In this document: positions 53,563 through 61,412 of the stretch, one piece after another
Position numbering within the stretch: position 1 is the first letter of the stretch
Layout of the letters: each line of letters opens with the position of its first letter
DNA from: Soonwooa sp.
Lineage (GTDB): Bacteria; Bacteroidota; Bacteroidia; Flavobacteriales; Weeksellaceae
Length of the DNA: 64,000 nucleotides
Direction of reading: 5' to 3'
Assembly (NCBI RefSeq): GCF_030151385.1
Contig: NZ_JASLDS010000053.1
Coordinates: forward strand, 78,214 to 142,213
Program-made: the position numbers and the translations under genes
The notes under the pieces: generated by a model
Databases searched by the model: none
Told to the model about the DNA's origin: nothing
Seen by the model: the letters and a program-made list of their open reading frames with translations, nothing else

Positions 53563-53760
53563 TTACATTAAAGCGTTAATCTCGATGCCATCTCCGTGTT
53601 CTACAAATTGATTTTTATTCTTTTTCGAGAAAAGTCTATGCGTGTCGGTATAATCCGAAGAATATGATTTGTCTTTTAAAACCTTTCTCACAGCCAATGC
53701 GCCAACAATTGCAAACAGTCCCAAAGCGCTTGCTAGTAATACTTCTACATTTTTGTTCAT
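53563..53760 (-). CDS. Small single-helix protein
   Basis: 65 residues with one hydrophobic helix (VEVLLASALGLFAIVGALAV, about 5-24) and a polar tail. Located between the radical SAM gene and the signalling operon, with its own terminator. Not recognised, but the helix and terminator support a real gene. Confidence 0.65.
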   Translation of the reverse strand: MNKNVEVLLASALGLFAIVGALAVRKVLKDKSYSSDYTDTHRLFSKKNKNQFVEHGDGIEINALM

Positions 53761-53938
53761 AAGATGTTATTTGAAGGTTAAGATACAAATTTTATTCCTT
53801 TCTCGGTCTAAAATTAACTAACGACTGTTAATCTTTATTAAAACTAGAAAACGATTCGGTGACCTAAATTGACAATTCGGTAAGTTTTTTTTAGAATTTA
53901 TAAAAGCTTCCTATAAATTTGTTGTATAAATCAAGATA

Positions 53939-55264
53939 ATGAACCTCAAAAGCTTTAAAACTTATATTTCAATTTCCTTTTTTGCAGGGTTGTTTTTCTA
54001 CATCTTTTTTTCTGGGGAGAAAAGTTTGCATTCTTTTTTGTTGAGTATGAGTATTTCGGTGATGTATACTTTCTTGATGGGTATGCCAAATGGTCTGCTT
54101 AATGATATTCTTAACAAAAAGTATTCTTGGGTTGACCAGACCAGAACGCGTACGATAATAGGTGTTGTTGCGACTATTTTGCTTAATGTCTTTTTGACTT
54201 ACTTATGTAACGGGATTAATTTTGTCATCATCCAAAAAACAGCAACTTGGGCTGACATTTTTTCTTCTAAATATACTTTTGCGAATTGGTTTATGATCAA
54301 TTTTGCCTTGATGATTTCGGCATTTCTTCATGCAAAAAGCTTTATGGATGTTCTCAAAAGAACAACACGCAAGGAAGTTGTCGAGCAAAAGATAATTGCA
54401 AAATCTGCCAACGCTCAATTTGAAAGTCTTAAAAATCAATTGGATCCGCATTTTTTGTTTAATTCTCTTAATGTACTAAGTGCTTTAATTGATGAAAACC
54501 AAGAGCAGGCGCAGAAATTTACCTTGTCGATGTCGAAAATTTATCGCTATGTTTTAGACCAAAAAGACAAAGAACTGGTAAGCGTTGAAGACGAATTAAG
54601 TTTTGCAAAAACATATGCCGAGCTGTTGGAAACAAGATTCGAAGATAGTGTAGAGTTTCAATTCAATGTTCCGAAAGAAGATTATCAATTAAAAGTGGTG
54701 CCGCTGTCTTTGCAATTACTTTTAGAAAACTGTATCAAACATAATTTCGCGACTTCGTCAAAACCTTTGATTATGAAAATCTATACCGAAAATGGGTTTT
54801 TGTGTATCGAAAATAATTTGCAAACCAGAGAGCTTCCAAAAGATCGAGACGGCATCGGATTGTCTAATATTGTCCAGCGTTATTCGCTTTTAACAAAAGA
54901 AAATGTGTTTATAGAAAAATCTGAAGACTACTTTAAAGTCAAAATACCAATGTTAACCGAACCTCAAAATATTAATACAATGTATAAAACAAGCACAAAT
55001 AACGAAGGCCTTGCTTATGAAAAAGCAGCCAAAAGAGTAAAAGAATTAAAGGGATTCTACGGAAATCTAATTTCTTACTGTATTGTAATTCCTTTTCTAG
55101 TCATCATCAATCTATTGACAAGTCCTAAAGAACTTTGGTTCTATTGGCCGATGTTGGGCTGGGGAATTGGCTTACTTGCTCATGCAATGAACGTTTTTGC
55201 GATCGGAAAAAACTGGGAAGATCGCAAGATTAAAGAATTTATGGAAAAAGAAAATCGAAATTAG
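53939..55264 (+). CDS. LytS-type sensor histidine kinase fused to a C-terminal 2TM domain
   Basis: 441 residues. Four membrane segments in the first 135 residues. The His_kinase domain has His171 in DPHFLFNSLN and the nucleotide-binding part includes LLLENCIKHNF and DGIGLSNIVQRY. After about residue 350 comes a 2TM module starting YEKAAKRVKELKGFYGNLIS, with a pair of membrane helices and GKNWEDRKIKEFME. The same module makes up the next two genes. First gene of a five-gene unit. Confidence 0.92.
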   Translation: MNLKSFKTYISISFFAGLFFYIFFSGEKSLHSFLLSMSISVMYTFLMGMPNGLLNDILNKKYSWVDQTRTRTIIGVVATILLNVFLTYLCNGINFVIIQKTATWADIFSSKYTFANWFMINFALMISAFLHAKSFMDVLKRTTRKEVVEQKIIAKSANAQFESLKNQLDPHFLFNSLNVLSALIDENQEQAQKFTLSMSKIYRYVLDQKDKELVSVEDELSFAKTYAELLETRFEDSVEFQFNVPKEDYQLKVVPLSLQLLLENCIKHNFATSSKPLIMKIYTENGFLCIENNLQTRELPKDRDGIGLSNIVQRYSLLTKENVFIEKSEDYFKVKIPMLTEPQNINTMYKTSTNNEGLAYEKAAKRVKELKGFYGNLISYCIVIPFLVIINLLTSPKELWFYWPMLGWGIGLLAHAMNVFAIGKNWEDRKIKEFMEKENRN

Positions 55265-55271
55265 AATAGTC

Positions 55272-55559
55272 ATGGAAAATATTAAAGAAAAAGTAGCATT
55301 CGAAATTGCTGCAGAACGCGTTAAAGACATAAAAAAATTCTACACAAGTCTAGCTATTTTTATAGTGGTGTCAATGGCCATTGTTTTTTGGCATTTTCAA
55401 AAAACTGGAAATTTTGAAATTAACCTTGGTAAATCGTTTATCATTGTTGTTTGGGCAATTATTATAGCGGTTCGCGCTATTAAATTATTTCTTCTAAACG
55501 CCGATTGGGAAAAAGACATGTTAAAAAAAGAACTTAAAAAAGAAAATCATGGATACTAA
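55272..55559 (+). CDS. 2TM domain protein
   Basis: 95 residues from the ATG at 55272, 8 bp after the kinase stop. FEIAAERVKDIKKFYTSLAI, two membrane helices and ADWEKDMLKKELKK follow the 2TM pattern. Overlaps the next gene by 11 bp. Longer upstream frame lies inside the kinase gene. Confidence 0.85.
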   Translation: MENIKEKVAFEIAAERVKDIKKFYTSLAIFIVVSMAIVFWHFQKTGNFEINLGKSFIIVVWAIIIAVRAIKLFLLNADWEKDMLKKELKKENHGY

Positions 55560-55857
55560 TGATAAACAAAGTATTCAGTATCAAGTTGCTGCAAAACGCG
55601 TTAGAGCGCTGAAAGGTTTTTATACACATCTTTGTGTGTACATCGCAGTCAATATTTTTTTGTTTGTGATGAATTATAGAGAGCTTCCAGCTGGTGCCAG
55701 CATTTGGTCTTGGCAACTTTGGGCGACACCAGTATTTTGGGGATTGGGCATCATTGCCCATGCGATGTCAGTTTTTGTACCAAGTTTTATGTTTTCTAGA
55801 AACTGGGAAGAACGCAAAATTCGTGAATTAATGGATAAAGAAAAATCTAAATTTTAA
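55549..55857 (+). CDS. 2TM domain protein
   Basis: 102 residues. YQVAAKRVRALKGFYTHLCV begins the 2TM module, with two helices and SRNWEERKIRELMDKEK at the end. Third copy of the module in a row. It overlaps the preceding gene by 11 bp. Confidence 0.88.
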   Translation: MDTNDKQSIQYQVAAKRVRALKGFYTHLCVYIAVNIFLFVMNYRELPAGASIWSWQLWATPVFWGLGIIAHAMSVFVPSFMFSRNWEERKIRELMDKEKSKF

Positions 55858-55868
55858 AAACTAAAACA

Positions 55869-56438
55869 ATGGGAATCTTTAATATTTGCTTCTACGTCTT
55901 GATGTTGGCTTGGTTGCTAACAGAAATATATTACGCGATAAGCTTGCGATCAGGAAAGCAAGATAAAAAAGGAAAAGATGGCTATTCATTTTTGATTTTG
56001 TGGGTTGTTATCCCAATTTCGATTTGGTTGTCCATAACACTTTCGTATTATATAAGTTGTCCAATTGTGTCTGGTATTTGGTTATCATGGATTGGGATTT
56101 TGTTCCTCACAATTGGTATTGTTATGCGCGTTATCATTATTAAAAACTTAGGGAAATACTTCACAGTGGATGTTAGTATTGTCGCTAATCACAAGATAAA
56201 ATCAGATGGATTTTATACTTATGTAAGACATCCATCTTATGCATTTTCGATGTTGACTTTTTTGGGTTTAGGATTGGCGCTTAATAATTGGGTGTCGTTG
56301 GCGATTGCTTTTATTCCGCCTTTTATCGCTTTTTCTTATCGTATTTTTGTTGAAGAAAAAGCTTTGGTAGAGCAATTTGGAAAAGCTTATGAAGATTATC
56401 GTTCGCATACCAAGAAGATGATTCCGTTTATTTACTAA
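55869..56438 (+). CDS. Isoprenylcysteine methyltransferase-like membrane protein
   Basis: 189 residues, about five membrane helices. KSDGFYTYVRHPSYAFSML and EEKALVEQFGKAYEDYRSHT are the cofactor-binding and C-terminal motifs of the PEMT/ICMT superfamily (RHPxY and E...Y..Y). Such enzymes methylate carboxyl or amine groups of lipids or lipid-like substrates with SAM. Inside the 2TM signalling operon, its substrate may be membrane-associated. Confidence 0.9.
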   Translation: MGIFNICFYVLMLAWLLTEIYYAISLRSGKQDKKGKDGYSFLILWVVIPISIWLSITLSYYISCPIVSGIWLSWIGILFLTIGIVMRVIIIKNLGKYFTVDVSIVANHKIKSDGFYTYVRHPSYAFSMLTFLGLGLALNNWVSLAIAFIPPFIAFSYRIFVEEKALVEQFGKAYEDYRSHTKKMIPFIY

Positions 56439-56446
56439 ATAAAATT

Positions 56447-57193
56447 ATGAGTATTAAAACCATTATTATTGAAGACGAAAAACCAGCAGCAAGAAAGTTG
56501 GAAAGAATGTTAGCTAACTATTCTGATTTAGAATTGGTTGCAACGCTCAACTCTGTGGAAGAAGCTGTGGCTTGGTTTAACGAAAATGAACATCCACAAT
56601 TGATATTTTCTGATATTGTTTTGGGAGATGGATTGTCATTTGATATTTTCGAAAAAGTAGCGACCAAAGCCTTTATCATTTATACAACGGCTTTTGACCA
56701 ATATACACTTAAAGCTTTTAAATTAAATAGTATAGATTATCTTCTAAAGCCAATTATGGAAGAAGATTTGACGAAAGCTGTTGAGAAATTTAAGTCATTT
56801 CTGCCAGAAGATGGTTTTGTTAATTCGCAGGAAATCAAACAGATATTAAAGAAAGACAAATCTACGCTTTCTCGGATTTTGGTTAAAATTGGTTACAATC
56901 TCAAGATTGTCCAGACTAACGAAATCAGCTGTTTTTTTAGCGAAAACAAAATCGTGTACTTACAAACTTCCGAACGAAGTTTCCCTACCGATTTTACTTT
57001 AGACGAGTTAGAAAATGTTTTGGACGAAAAGGATTTTTTCCGCGTTAATCGCCAGTATATTATTCATTCAAAATTTATAAAAAACATTCACACATCGCCA
57101 ACCTACAAAGTCGAATTAGATTATCAGCCAGACGAAGAGATTACGGTAAGTCGCGACCGTGTCAAAGATTTTAAAGACTGGTTATCGAGCTAA
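56447..57193 (+). CDS. LytTR-family response regulator
   Basis: 248 residues. Receiver domain: acidic residues in IIIEDEKPAARKL (Asp10, Glu11), phosphoacceptor Asp56 in IFSDIVLGD, Lys101 in LLKPI. The LytTR DNA-binding domain (about 145-248) includes FFRVNRQYIIHSKFI and ITVSRDRVKDFKDWL. It is the probable partner of the LytS-like kinase at the start of the unit. Confidence 0.94.
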   Translation: MSIKTIIIEDEKPAARKLERMLANYSDLELVATLNSVEEAVAWFNENEHPQLIFSDIVLGDGLSFDIFEKVATKAFIIYTTAFDQYTLKAFKLNSIDYLLKPIMEEDLTKAVEKFKSFLPEDGFVNSQEIKQILKKDKSTLSRILVKIGYNLKIVQTNEISCFFSENKIVYLQTSERSFPTDFTLDELENVLDEKDFFRVNRQYIIHSKFIKNIHTSPTYKVELDYQPDEEITVSRDRVKDFKDWLSS

Positions 57194-57292
57194 GGTTTTT
57201 TATATTTATTTTAAATGAGTACAATGGCAAAAGTTTTTGCTCTCTTTGTGCTAAAAAAATTATGATAAGAGGATTATGCACTTAATTATAAA

Positions 57293-57324
57293 AAAAGCTT
57301 TCTCATTATCCGAGAAAGCTTTTC
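57293..57324. terminator. Bidirectional terminator between LytTR gene and mnmA
   Basis: AAAAGCTTTCTC pairs with GAGAAAGCTTTT around a short loop (57293-57322). Confidence 0.88.
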
Positions 57325-57352
57325 TATTTTATGTTTAAAACAATTTCTTAAT

Positions 57353-58540
57353 CTAAGAAATCACGCCACTTCCAATTAATTCATCTTCCAAATACCAAGC
57401 AGCAAATTGACCTTCTGCAATTGCAGATTGAGGCTTGTCAAACTCGACATAGAAAGCATCTTCAAACTGAAAAATTGTCGCTTCCTGCAAATCTTGTCGG
57501 TATCTGTATCTTGCCAAAACGCGCATGCTTTCGCCAGCTTTCAAACGAAGATCTTCACGAACCCAATGCACTTCGGCATTGTCAATTTTCAAAGCTTTTT
57601 TATGCAATCCCGGAAAGCTGTGACTTTCACCAACGAAAATGATGTTGTGTTCCATATCGCGAGAAATCACAAAACAACTTTCTTTGTGACCACCAATGCC
57701 AAGACCTTTGCTTTGTCCAGTCGTGTAGAATTGAGCACCTTGATGCTTGCCAATTACTTTTCCGTCAGCTTTTTCGTATTTTATATTGCGCGAAAGGTAT
57801 TTTAATTGCTCTTCTTTGTTTTCAAAATTTGGTGCTTCCTCAGCAAAACCAGGGAAGTCTCTAAAGATTTCCACAATTTCGCCTTCTTTTGGCACCAACT
57901 GTTGTTGCAAGAAAGTAGGAAGACTTACTTTTCCGATAAAACATAGACCTTGCGAATCCTTTTTATCAGCGGTAACCAAGCCAATTTCTTTGGCAATTTC
58001 TCTAACTTCTGGCTTTGTCAATTCCCCAATTGGGAAAAGCGCTTTTGACAGCTGATCTTGACTCAACTGACATAAGAAATATGACTGATCTTTATTGTTA
58101 TCTTTTCCTGCCAACAGATGGAAAACCTCCTTTCCGTTTTCATCAATTGTAGAATCCACACGTGCATAATGTCCAGTCGCAACTTTGTCTGCGCCCAAAG
58201 ACATTGCTGTTTTCATAAACACGTCGAACTTTACTTCGCGGTTACAAAGCACATCAGGATTTGGCGTACGACCTTTCTGATACTCATCAAACATATAATC
58301 GACGATGCGTTCCTTATATAGTTCGCTCATATCAATCACCTGAAACGGAATTCCCAATTTTTGCGCCACCATCAGCGCGTCATTACTATCTTCAACCCAT
58401 GGACATTCGTCCTCCAAAGTCACCGAAGCATCATTCCAATTACGCATAAATAGGGCGATAACCTCGTGTCCTTGCTGTTGCAAAAGATACGCCGTCACGC
58501 TCGAATCTACGCCTCCGGACAAACCAACTACTACTTTCAT
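57353..58540 (-). CDS. mnmA: tRNA-specific 2-thiouridylase MnmA
   Basis: Thiolates U34 of tRNA-Lys, -Glu and -Gln. 395 residues. The PP-loop SGGVDSSV is at 8-15, the catalytic Cys99 in LCNREVKFDVF and the second Cys in GLCFIGK (near 207), followed by FYTTGQSKGLGIGGH. An insertion after the first third, typical of Bacteroidetes, is present (PNFENKEEQLKYLS). Single gene. Confidence 0.96.
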   Translation of the reverse strand: MKVVVGLSGGVDSSVTAYLLQQQGHEVIALFMRNWNDASVTLEDECPWVEDSNDALMVAQKLGIPFQVIDMSELYKERIVDYMFDEYQKGRTPNPDVLCNREVKFDVFMKTAMSLGADKVATGHYARVDSTIDENGKEVFHLLAGKDNNKDQSYFLCQLSQDQLSKALFPIGELTKPEVREIAKEIGLVTADKKDSQGLCFIGKVSLPTFLQQQLVPKEGEIVEIFRDFPGFAEEAPNFENKEEQLKYLSRNIKYEKADGKVIGKHQGAQFYTTGQSKGLGIGGHKESCFVISRDMEHNIIFVGESHSFPGLHKKALKIDNAEVHWVREDLRLKAGESMRVLARYRYRQDLQEATIFQFEDAFYVEFDKPQSAIAEGQFAAWYLEDELIGSGVIS

Positions 58541-58594
58541 AATGTTTTTTAATTTTAGGAGCAGGACGATTTTCTCTTCGTTAGGAAAATCCTC

Positions 58595-58676
58595 GCCCGC
58601 TGTCCGCTATATCTTTTTTTGGTAGCTTCGGCTCCGCTCAGCCACCAAAAAAAGGATGCCGCTTCCATCGGGGCTA
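58595..58676. repeat. Dispersed Bacteroidetes repeat, copy 1
   Basis: Starts CCCGCTGTCCGCTATATC, then a T-rich arm TTTTTTTGGTAGC and its partner GCCACCAAAAAAA, and ends GGATGCCGCTTCCATCGGGG plus CTA. The arms pair with a single A-C mismatch. It lies in the divergent gap between mnmA and the barrel gene. A second copy is at 63657-63754 with changed arms that still pair. Confidence 0.85.
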
Positions 58677-58816
58677 TGTTGAAGTTTACTAATAATAAGA
58701 CAATCAACATACTGCTTTGACGCTCGCTTCGCTCGCGCCCAATTTCACGATGCAAAAATACAACGAATATAATCGCTAAAAAAGCTTTAATTTTAGACAT
58801 TGAAAAAATCGATAGT

Positions 58817-59344
58817 ATGAAAAAAATTATTAGTTTTTGTTTAGTCTTCACAAGTATGTTTGCATTTTCGCAGATTGGTGTTTCGCAAACAGGAAGTTCT
58901 AATCGTTGGACTTTTGGAGGAGGTCTGGGTGTAGGATTTGGCAGTAACAGCTCTTTTAATATTGGTGTTTCGCCGAGAGTTGGTTATCGTTTAACCGAAG
59001 ATTTCGAAGCTGGACTTATGGGAAATTTCACTTACCAAACCAGCGATTATTACAATTCTACGATGTTTGGTATTGGACCATTTGCTAACTATTATTTTGC
59101 ACGTAACTTTTATTTAGGTGGTATATTTCAAGAATATTTTGTGAACTACAACATAAAACAAGACAACGGCTACAAATTTAATAAAGACGAATCTGCTTTA
59201 TATCTTGGTGGTGGTTATATGACCCAAATCGGAAATGGCGCCTACTTTCAAGTTGGATTAATGTACAATGTTCTTTGGAAAGAAAACCAAAGTATCTTTT
59301 CTAGTGGTTTGATGCCAAGTATTGGCTTTGTTGTAGGACTTTAA
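58817..59344 (+). CDS. Outer membrane beta-barrel protein
   Basis: 175 residues. Signal peptide MKKIISFCLVFTSMFAFSQ. Short strands alternate with G-rich turns: WTFGGGLGVGFGSNSSFNIG and GVSPRVGYRLTEDFEAGLMG, and the C-terminal strand ends SIGFVVGL. Small OmpA-like/Ail-like barrel of uncertain function. Confidence 0.85.
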   Translation: MKKIISFCLVFTSMFAFSQIGVSQTGSSNRWTFGGGLGVGFGSNSSFNIGVSPRVGYRLTEDFEAGLMGNFTYQTSDYYNSTMFGIGPFANYYFARNFYLGGIFQEYFVNYNIKQDNGYKFNKDESALYLGGGYMTQIGNGAYFQVGLMYNVLWKENQSIFSSGLMPSIGFVVGL

Positions 59345-59365
59345 GAATCTAAAAGTTTCAAAAAC

Positions 59366-59403
59366 AAAAAATCCCAATTCTTACTCAGAATTGGGATTTT
59401 TTT
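59366..59403. terminator. Bidirectional terminator
   Basis: AAAAATCCCAATTCT (59366-59380) pairs with AGAATTGGGATTTTT (59387-59401) around TTACTC. Between convergent genes. Confidence 0.92.
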
Positions 59404-59432
59404 ATTGAAAAATTTAAGTTGAATTTTTAGAC

Positions 59433-61100
59433 TTATGCTTTACCAAAAATCTTTTCAAGGATTCTTAAAGTAATAAGATAAGTTGGTTTTACACCTGTCA
59501 GTCCAAGACCTCCAGAAGATAATGTGCTACCTGTTTCTAACGGATTATCCGATGCATAATAAGCATAACATACAAATAGGTCTTCACTGATATGGTGACG
59601 AATTTTGCTAGCAACTTGGATGGCTTTTTGATAATGCGCACCTTCCATTTCTAGACCAATTGCCTTCCAAGAAGTATTCATAAAGTAGGATAGGATATCT
59701 TTATTTTGAAGAGATGTCCCCAAAACGGTAATCATTGGTCCTTCAAAAGCTTTTAATTCATCATCCGCAAAATCTTCAAGATTCAAAGCATTTGTGAAAG
59801 GATAGTTATCCGCCGTTCCTTCAAAGATATGAGATGTAGGAATCATGATGTCGCCTTTTTGACCAGCAAGAATCCCTGCTTTACCCATAATAGAAATGGA
59901 TTTAACCTTCATTGTGTAGATTTCTTTGTTAACCTCGTAAGGTCTCAACAATTCGTCCATTACCTCGTAAGCTTGTTCACCAAAAGCATAGTCAAATACC
60001 AAAATCACTTCATCACCTTTCGGTGTAGAATCTGCGAAAGCAGTGTTTTTAAGATTTGTTTTAGCAGCATCAATTATTTGTACATCGATGTTACTTCCAC
60101 TATGGTCTTTAATATAGATAAGACCTTGCTCTTGCGATGTATGAAGAATCTTGTCTTGTAAAGCTTTCTTGTTAGATATTTCTTCGAAAAGTTTGTAATC
60201 GATTTCTTTTTTAGCCTTTTTGCCTAAAGCATCGTTGGCGTACAACATATTCTTTACACTGTGCATGTTCGCACTAATGATGTGCAAAGGACGCATATGT
60301 AGGTTGTTTTCGTAAAGTACTTTTTTGATGTTGTTTGCCCATTTTTCGCCAAAAAAGTGGTGGCCAACACGCTCCTGAAGAATCGCTGAAAAATAAATTT
60401 CACGTTGTCTTACCTCTTTCCAATCGTCAAGGCTAACTTGTCCCATCCAATAGATAATCTTGAATAATCTATCTGGATTGTTGTCATCTCCGAAATTGTT
60501 GTATGCATCAAGGGTTTCGTCAAAAGTTCTGCCTAGTAAAGATGAAAGATGAATTAATGCTACTTCTTTTTCTTTGCGGCTGTATTTTTTATGACCCAAA
60601 GCTACTTCTTCGATAATCTTCCATACACGACGAGGGCGACCACCATCTTCCATATCGAAACCGATATTTCTAATTTTGTCTGCCTCCAAGTATAGGAAAG
60701 TCAAGTGCGTTAGGATGTCGTAGATTTCGGAACGACCAAGAAGAACCTCGATGTTCATTTGGTGTTCGTCAATTCTATAACAGTTTCTACGACGTTTTTT
60801 AGGAACGATTATTTCAAAGCTTCCTTTTTCGAAACCTTCATCAGAAGTAAGGTGGATAAAAGAGCACTCTTCAATACCTTCTGGCAAACGGTCTAATACA
60901 TAAAGAAGACCGTTGAGTTCTATCTTATTTGGGTTCCCCATACTTCCATAGATTTCTGGTTGGATAACCATCAATAACTTTCGTAATGACTCACCAGAAA
61001 CGCCTGCAGGTTTGAAAAATCCTCTATAAAATAAGTGTCTCATAGAAACGTATAATCTTTCGATTGCTTCTGTGGTCTCTCTTGCTCTAGAATTTACCAT
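59433..61100 (-). CDS. DUF6909-like protein with C-terminal nucleoside phosphorylase-like domain
   Basis: 555 residues from the ATG at 61100, chosen because MVNSRARETTEAIERLYV fits the family. The N-terminal 250 residues are helical and contain RRVWKIIEEVALGHKKYSRK. The C-terminal part (about 390-530) carries VKSISIMGKAGILAGQ, MIPTSHIFEGTADNYPF, the substrate-binding GLEMEGAHY and YASDNP, the layout of PNP/MTA nucleosidase domains. Function unknown in Bacteroidetes, where the family is conserved. Monocistronic. Confidence 0.85.
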   Translation of the reverse strand: MVNSRARETTEAIERLYVSMRHLFYRGFFKPAGVSGESLRKLLMVIQPEIYGSMGNPNKIELNGLLYVLDRLPEGIEECSFIHLTSDEGFEKGSFEIIVPKKRRRNCYRIDEHQMNIEVLLGRSEIYDILTHLTFLYLEADKIRNIGFDMEDGGRPRRVWKIIEEVALGHKKYSRKEKEVALIHLSSLLGRTFDETLDAYNNFGDDNNPDRLFKIIYWMGQVSLDDWKEVRQREIYFSAILQERVGHHFFGEKWANNIKKVLYENNLHMRPLHIISANMHSVKNMLYANDALGKKAKKEIDYKLFEEISNKKALQDKILHTSQEQGLIYIKDHSGSNIDVQIIDAAKTNLKNTAFADSTPKGDEVILVFDYAFGEQAYEVMDELLRPYEVNKEIYTMKVKSISIMGKAGILAGQKGDIMIPTSHIFEGTADNYPFTNALNLEDFADDELKAFEGPMITVLGTSLQNKDILSYFMNTSWKAIGLEMEGAHYQKAIQVASKIRHHISEDLFVCYAYYASDNPLETGSTLSSGGLGLTGVKPTYLITLRILEKIFGKA

Positions 61101-61412
61101 AATATTTTTTGATTTTAGAAAAGTGGGCAAAGTTACGAAATTATATTCAATAAAGCTAATTTAGGGCTGCTTTCGCTTTTGTCTGCTTTTTTAGGACACG
61201 GAAATTAGTCATATTTTTTGCCAATTTCAGTTTCGAAAAGATTAATTATTTCTAAATTAATTTTAAAGTCTGCTTTTTAATGTTGTTAGTGGTTTTTTAT
61301 AGGGGCTGTTTGTTCGAAAATGTAATTTTTAAAAATTTAACATTAAAATTTTAGGGGTGTTCGATTTTGTTTTTAGTTTTTTATTAAATTTGCCCTATCA
61401 AAATATAAGCTG
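61101..61412. other. Divergent region between DUF6909-like gene and glnN
   Basis: 312 bp, AT-rich. TAAATTTG at 61385-61392 is a -7 match for glnN, with TTG at 61367-61369 at a spacing of 15 bp, shorter than usual. No further structure was seen. Confidence 0.45.

Noticed and set aside
58555..58851. 98-residue frame across the repeat near 58.6 kb
   Set aside because: It is made of the dispersed repeat and its GC-rich flank, and its upper part overlaps the signal peptide of the barrel gene on the other strand.
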